DNA from: Mucidula mucida
Taxonomy: Eukaryota > Basidiomycota > Agaricomycetes > Agaricales > Physalacriaceae
NCBI GenBank assembly: GCA_015501055.1
Contig: JADNYV010000050.1
Coordinates: forward strand, 62,001-126,000
DNA length: 64,000 nucleotides
Direction: 5' to 3'
Made by a program: the position numbers and the translations under genes. Positions 59,241-64,000 of this stretch are shown piece by piece; within the stretch, counting starts at the first letter, position 1; every line of letters begins with the position of its first letter. The notes beneath the pieces are model-generated. The model had not been told where the DNA came from. It saw only the letters and a program-made list of their open reading frames with translations, and searched no databases.

Positions 59241-61493
59241 TCACAATGGTGTGACATGCAACAGCATCTGTGTACCTTCACTCTCCTTTCCGCGCACTAT
59301 CGGCATCATCATGATCCCGCCCACAGCTCTTCTGACCTCCGTGCCCTCCGGGTACGAAGTTCGCCATCAAGTCAGTCAAGATCGTCTGCATCTCCATAAT
59401 ACTGAAGATGTGACTCAAATCAGCCGACAAGGCTTGTGAAAGGGTGTCACTGCTTACGAGTATCGCCAACCCAGGCAATTGCGGACTCCGCCACCTGCGA
59501 GCAGTAGTTAAAAATTCCGTTCAAGGCGCATGAAGAGAAGGCGAAACTCACTGAAGGTCAAGCTGTCTCATTGATTAGTATCGCGAAGGAACATCGGTAG
59601 CATTAGCGACTTACACATTTGCATAGACGCCAACGGACACCTTCTCCGAATGCCTAGTGCAGCGTCCCTCCAAAAAGCGGTCAGGATTCCATTGATCCGC
59701 GTCATTTCCCCAAACCGCCGGGTTCCTGATGATAGTCAGAGGACATACCGAATAGACGGGCGAGTATACCAACCTGTTGTAATAAGCAATCGAAATCCGG
59801 ACAGTCTGCCCCTTTTCAACAGGAATTTCAGTCAATTTGGCATCCATCCTTGTAATAACAGGCTCGGAAAACGGGATGACATCGTCATACAGGGCTTCGC
59901 TGGAAAGAAAAGGGAGAATCGGATGGAGGCGTAATCCCTCCTGCAAGAACAATTGCAGATGAATAACGTCACCGACTAGAGAACAGCGCCATACCTTGAT
60001 TACAGCGTTCAAGAACGACATTCTGTCGTAGTCCTGAGGAGTCAGTTGCCCATCACCCCGCACGCGAACTTCTGCAATTTCTTTCCTGATCCGGTCTTGC
60101 TGGCTGGGACGCCGACTGAGCTCATAGAGAACCCACGACAAAGTGGAAGTAGCCGTTTCGTGTCCAGCAATCATCGTGGCTCTGCGATTGCTTCATTTTT
60201 GTAATCTCATCCTCTGAGACAGAGGTCATGGTCACTTACCCTACCTGAGAGAGTACTTCGTCCTCGTCAAGCCTGCGTTTCTCGTCGGTTTCCGCATTTG
60301 CGCAAACTGCAGTAATTCTAAACAGGGATGTATGAACAGTCTAAGAAACAACGGAGCTGACCAAGGATATTCAAGGTGTTCTTGCCATCCTTCCCATCCG
60401 AAAGGGCCGTCGTCAGAATGTCGCAGCCGATACGCTTGGAAGTATACTGAAACCGGAGGAACCGCGCTCCTTGTTTACCGTGGAAATTGATGAAGTGCAT
60501 GAACCAGCCGGGGAGTCGTCGCCACAAAGCGGCGTATATGATCGCCCCAGTAGAAGGACCGATGGACTCGGAACTAGTGGTTTCAGAAGGCCTTCATGTG
60601 AAGCAGTGCTTCTACTCACAACAGATGGTTCAATTGATATGCCAGGTCGTTGCTCTCGCCATCGACGGTGCCAAAGCTGTACCCGAAAGCACCTAGCCAT
60701 AGAATGAGGATAATGACATGGCACTGCAGTAAGTTAGAATATACTCTCGCCGATGATGTCAAGACAGAGGCGACCGAGTCATTCATGGAGGTCCATAACC
60801 TCTGCGTCCCCCTTCAAAGTCGCCTTATTTCGACCCATTGCCTGTAAACCGTGATTTCTTTCGCATACATTACTTGAAGGTGGCGTTTTGACCTCGAACG
60901 GCAACGTTGGAAAAGCGATGCAAAGGTCCGCAGGTGGCGCTGGTGAGTCGCGCCTGTATGAGATCACCGATGTCAGGTTAAAACGAAAGAGCGTGATGGA
61001 CTCCCGCACCTCCAACTGTTCCAATACTGTTTCCCGCCATGAGCAGAGAAGCGTGATTGATGTCCTCCGTTTTCGGAAATCGATACCCAGATGTATGTAA
61101 GGTGTGCTGGATAGCCTTGGGGTCGGCGGTCATGAGCCTGTTGACCTTCAAAGCATTTTCGAGTTAGATATACCGATTGTCAGTGGCGGATTCGCGCGCA
61201 CCCCAAAACAGTCTTTGATGCGTAGAGTACTTCCGTATTTGCAAAACCAAGAAAACTCTGTATCACCTACTTGATGTTGAGCGGAGAGTGCCTTCTCGTG
61301 GCCTGTTCATCCGGCAGCGTCAATGTTTCGCGTACGATTGGTAGAGAGAAAGAGGCTTACCCAGAAGCCACGAGGATGACGGCGGTCCTTGGATGAGCGA
61401 TACTGCAGATCGTCGATAGGCCGTGCTGAGGACAACCACGACGACGAAAATAACACAAGTAGCAAAGGCTTGAGTGACACCGAAAGGAGGCAT
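59241..61493 (-). CDS. Cytochrome P450 (P450-C)
   Basis: The anchor MPPFGVTQAFATCVIFVVVV leads to QGPPSSSWLLGHEKALSAQ. Then come EFSWFCKYGSTLRIKDCFG, GDSHQRHLRTFASLFQ-like helix C, a normal I-helix IAGHETATSTLSWVLYELSR, ExxR as EGLRLHP, and WNPDRFLEG. The haem loop is GGVRNCLGWRYS and the C-terminal block is MMMPIVRGKESEGTQM. This layout fits basidiomycete P450s of the CYP5150/CYP5037-like type, distinct from P450-A and P450-B. To reach the C-terminal block, the frame must shift near 59345-59360 (between LMANF and PEGTEVRR), so this allele is damaged at the end or the sequence has an indel. The haem and oxygen-activation residues are intact. It is a probable tailoring enzyme of the metabolite locus. 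Confidence 0.8.
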
Positions 61494-62475
61494 AGCAAGA
61501 CAATGAAGAAAGCTTCACTTCCATAGCTCTTATACTGCTACTTCGTTCAAGTTGTGGAGCTGTATGTGAGAATTCAGAAGTGGCGTACCATGCATTGAGT
61601 CGTGCGATCTTGTTGCCAATCAGAAAGCCCCGAGAACTAGAGATAAATTCGGTTCTGCGCATACGGCAGATTGACAGCTCCCTGTCGTTGGAATGCGGGC
61701 CATGTCGGTAAACACCTTGTATCGCCGACCGTTCTTGAAGTTTGAAGCCTCAACAGGAAAGGCAGAAAGCGCAACTTTGCCGATTAACCTGTCATCACCG
61801 AGAACATCTTTTTGTCGAACTTCTCGCAACTGTATATCTGGCTGTTTCCACAGTCAGGCGAGAAGCCCAGAGAAAAAGAGAACCTGCTTCTGCCTTGATA
61901 ACAAACCATCATTCATTGACAAGGTTTCCGTGCGCGCGTAACGTCTGGCGGCGCATAAACAAACTCAGGAGGACGAAATTGGGAACACACTTTCTCAAGC
62001 CTCGACGTGCCCCTTCCGGTGTCCTCATGCAGTTGTAGGTCGTGGGAACAGCGATGGTATCGTGAGTAATACCGTTTCCTGTACGCGTGTGGAAAATATG
62101 CAGAATAGAGTGTGGCCTTTGATGGTGATGATGGTTCAAAATTAATGGATTTCGGATCACGTACGGGAACAACACTTCTTCGCTATCACCACTAACTTGT
62201 CGCCGCCGATGACTGTGTACGTTAGTGGAGCTGCGAGCTGCTCGTAGGCATGACGATTGGCTTGATTGATAGTTCTGTAGCGCTATTTCTTGGGATCGAA
62301 CTCTCATTTTGGCCAAGCGAGGAAAGGAAAAGACACTTTGCCATCGACAGGATACATAGAACATTCAATCCACTTATGTATCAACTCCTGGCTGTGTTAT
62401 CACGGCAGCTACGATTCGCGTCGACTGCACAAACTACGAACAATTTCTGTCGAGGACTGTATTTCGCTTGCCTAG
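61494..62475. other. Intergenic region
   Basis: About 1 kb with no supportable gene. Frames at 61357-61662 and 61909-62364 (minus) lack motifs. Confidence 0.4.
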
Positions 62476-63764
62476 TCAACCAGCCCGTGTGGCGACATCA
62501 GCCATCTGCTTCACGGCTCCATGCCGACTACCATTGTGAGAGCGCGACTCATCTCCCCGACTAGCAATATCAATGGTGAAGGCTCCTCCATCATCCATGG
62601 CCCCCACCGAGTCTGAGCTCACTGTCGACTTCTGCGCTTGTCCACGCGGCGTCTCAAACTGCATCGTCGAGTGCTCTGGTGCTTGCTTCTCCGGATGGTA
62701 CTTATTCCACAAGCGACTCGCTGCTGCCACCAGGACTGCAAAGTTGGATATGATCACAGAGACAGAAAGCTACATGGGTGAGCAAATGAATAGAGACATT
62801 GAAGTAAATCCATACCTCAGCGTTACTGACGACAATAGATATCTGCGTGTTCTGAAGCAGATACACGGTGTGAACAATTGACACTATTGACGTGAACCCG
62901 CCAACGGCGAATGACACGCCCAAGCGGAGTTTCTGCATCTTGATCTCATTTGATTGCATGTACCGTAAAAGTAGCAGAGGAGCCGTGATGAGTACTATGT
63001 CCGCAAACACGTCGGCTACGGTAAACATCGTCAGGGCGCGCCCAATATAAGCATGCGAATACTGACTGGTAATTTGGGTAATAGCTACGCTTCTTCCCAG
63101 CACACACTGCGGCACTGGATCGCTCTTCCAGTGCGTGTTCCGATCTTGCGGTTCGCATACCCAAAACACTTGAGCGACAAGAATAAGCATCACGATGAGA
63201 AACAGCGCGGTCGCCGCATAAAGCCGCTTCTGATACGACCAAGACGAATGATGTTCGCCATGAGGGACAGCCGTGAGATCCTTTCAGATTGTTCAATACG
63301 AGGATGAGAGCAGAAACTCCCTCACATACCATATCGTCATATCAAAGTAACTGCGAATATGTAGTATAGCGCGACACGAGATCCTTGCGGAATTGCACTC
63401 CATCTACGTACGCATCGTCAATGTCCATTTATTCGCGCGCGCAGATGATTCTTTACCCGGAGTTATAGTAGATACTCTCAGTCGCTGCCGTCACAATCAG
63501 CAACGCGAGGGCGGCCAAGGCAAGCCCGTCGTCCCACCAGAAACGCTTAAAGCGCAGAGCGACCCGAAGCAGTGTTGTAATGGCAGCGATCGTCATCCCC
63601 ATAGATTCGGAAACTGCATGCATTGGAAATGAGATGTGGATTCTTTGTCTTAGAGCACTCACCGATGATTTTGCGATGGACATCGCATCAATCTCACCAG
63701 CAGGTGAACGTGCTTCGAATCCGAAAGACTTGAGGACATGCCCAATCTGGGGACTTGGAGGCAT
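62476..63764 (-). CDS. Rhodopsin-like fungal integral membrane protein
   Basis: After a short first exon, the protein reads MGMTIAAITTLLRVALRFKR, then FWWDDGLALAALALL. This is the signature of the fungal rhodopsin-domain/PTH11-like family (RxxxRFxxxxxWWDD). Further segments are VMLILVAQVFWVCEP with the conserved C of the extracellular loop, YIGRALTMFTVADVFADIVL, APLLLLRYMQ and KLRLGVSFAVGGFTSIVSIV, all typical. The cytosolic tail ends in a Ser/Asp-rich stretch with a stop at 62476. Members are plasma-membrane proteins of mostly unknown role. It lies at the right edge and may be outside the metabolite locus. Introns near 63660-63615, 63460-63340, 63065-63025 and 62830-62775 are approximate. 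Confidence 0.72.
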
Positions 63765-64000
63765 TTGTCAAGCGGGGACGAATCAGATCCACGGACGCCC
63801 AAGTTATAAAGCCCCATGTCTAAAAAAGATACCGAGCTACGAGTGGACAAGCACTGGCTTTCTCTGATGTAGTTGGAGCTATATGGCAAAAATTGGGGAC
63901 GTATGGATAGATTGAGATCAATGGATATTGTTTGGGATGATGTAGATCAGGACCAGGTTCGATAGTACGAGTCGAGGCGCCTGAGCGTCAGATCGGTTAG
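63765..64000. other. Right edge, no gene recognised
   Basis: No coding signal in the last 235 bp. It is probably the promoter side of the rhodopsin-like gene. Confidence 0.4.

Noticed and set aside
61357..62364. Minus-strand frames between P450-C and the rhodopsin-like gene
   Set aside because: The first overlaps the P450-C start in another frame, the second is His/Arg-rich without a motif; neither shows coherent splicing.

Overview
The window reads as nuclear DNA of an Agaricomycete (mushroom-forming basidiomycete). Genes are dense, lie on both strands and are split by many introns of about 45-70 bp with GT..AG ends. Several families are typical of that group: F-box/zinc-finger proteins, an AAA-ATPase-like protein, orphan seven-helix membrane proteins (DUF6534 type), expanded P450s and a two-domain GH55 glucanase. 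No bacterial features, rRNA genes, CRISPR arrays or intact tRNA genes were seen. All gene models were spliced by eye, so exon ends are approximate.

Layout. 0.4-11.7 kb: an F-box-family gene on the minus strand, a coiled-coil ADIP-like gene, a retroelement remnant, an AAA-ATPase-like gene and a second, intron-rich F-box paralogue with an in-frame stop. 12.1-27.6 kb: the core of a secondary-metabolite locus, with two FAD aromatic monooxygenases, a UbiA-type prenyltransferase, a DUF6534 membrane protein, a BBE-type FAD-linked oxidase and a P450. 28.7-35.4 kb: two unrecognised genes, scrambled P450 relics and a single-pass Ser/Thr-rich surface protein. 36.6-45.4 kb: a P450 pseudogene, a fragment of a GH55 gene split by a small transposon, a membrane desaturase-like gene and a large adenylation-thiolation-reductase (NRPS-like) enzyme. 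46.7-53.4 kb: a seven-helix protein, then a GH55 glucanase between two copies of a tRNA-derived SINE-like repeat. 53.6-63.8 kb: two paralogous DUF6534 genes on either side of an MBOAT acyltransferase, a third full-length P450 and a rhodopsin-like membrane protein.

How it may work together (inference). There is no polyketide synthase or terpene synthase. The genes fit a prenylated-benzenoid (meroterpenoid) pathway: UbiA attaches a prenyl chain to an aromatic acid, the FAD monooxygenases hydroxylate the ring (possibly with loss of the carboxyl group), the A-T-R enzyme reduces a carboxylate to an aldehyde or alcohol, P450s, the BBE-like oxidase and perhaps the desaturase oxidise the product, and the MBOAT enzyme acylates a hydroxyl.

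Most striking structural observation. A convergent pair, P450 3' end facing GH55 3' end, exists twice (about 38.7-39.3 and 49.5-49.9 kb). One copy kept a near-complete but broken P450 and only the tail of GH55. The other kept a complete GH55 and only the tail of the P450. A 231-bp transposon with TACT target duplications interrupts the first copy, and the second copy shows the empty site.
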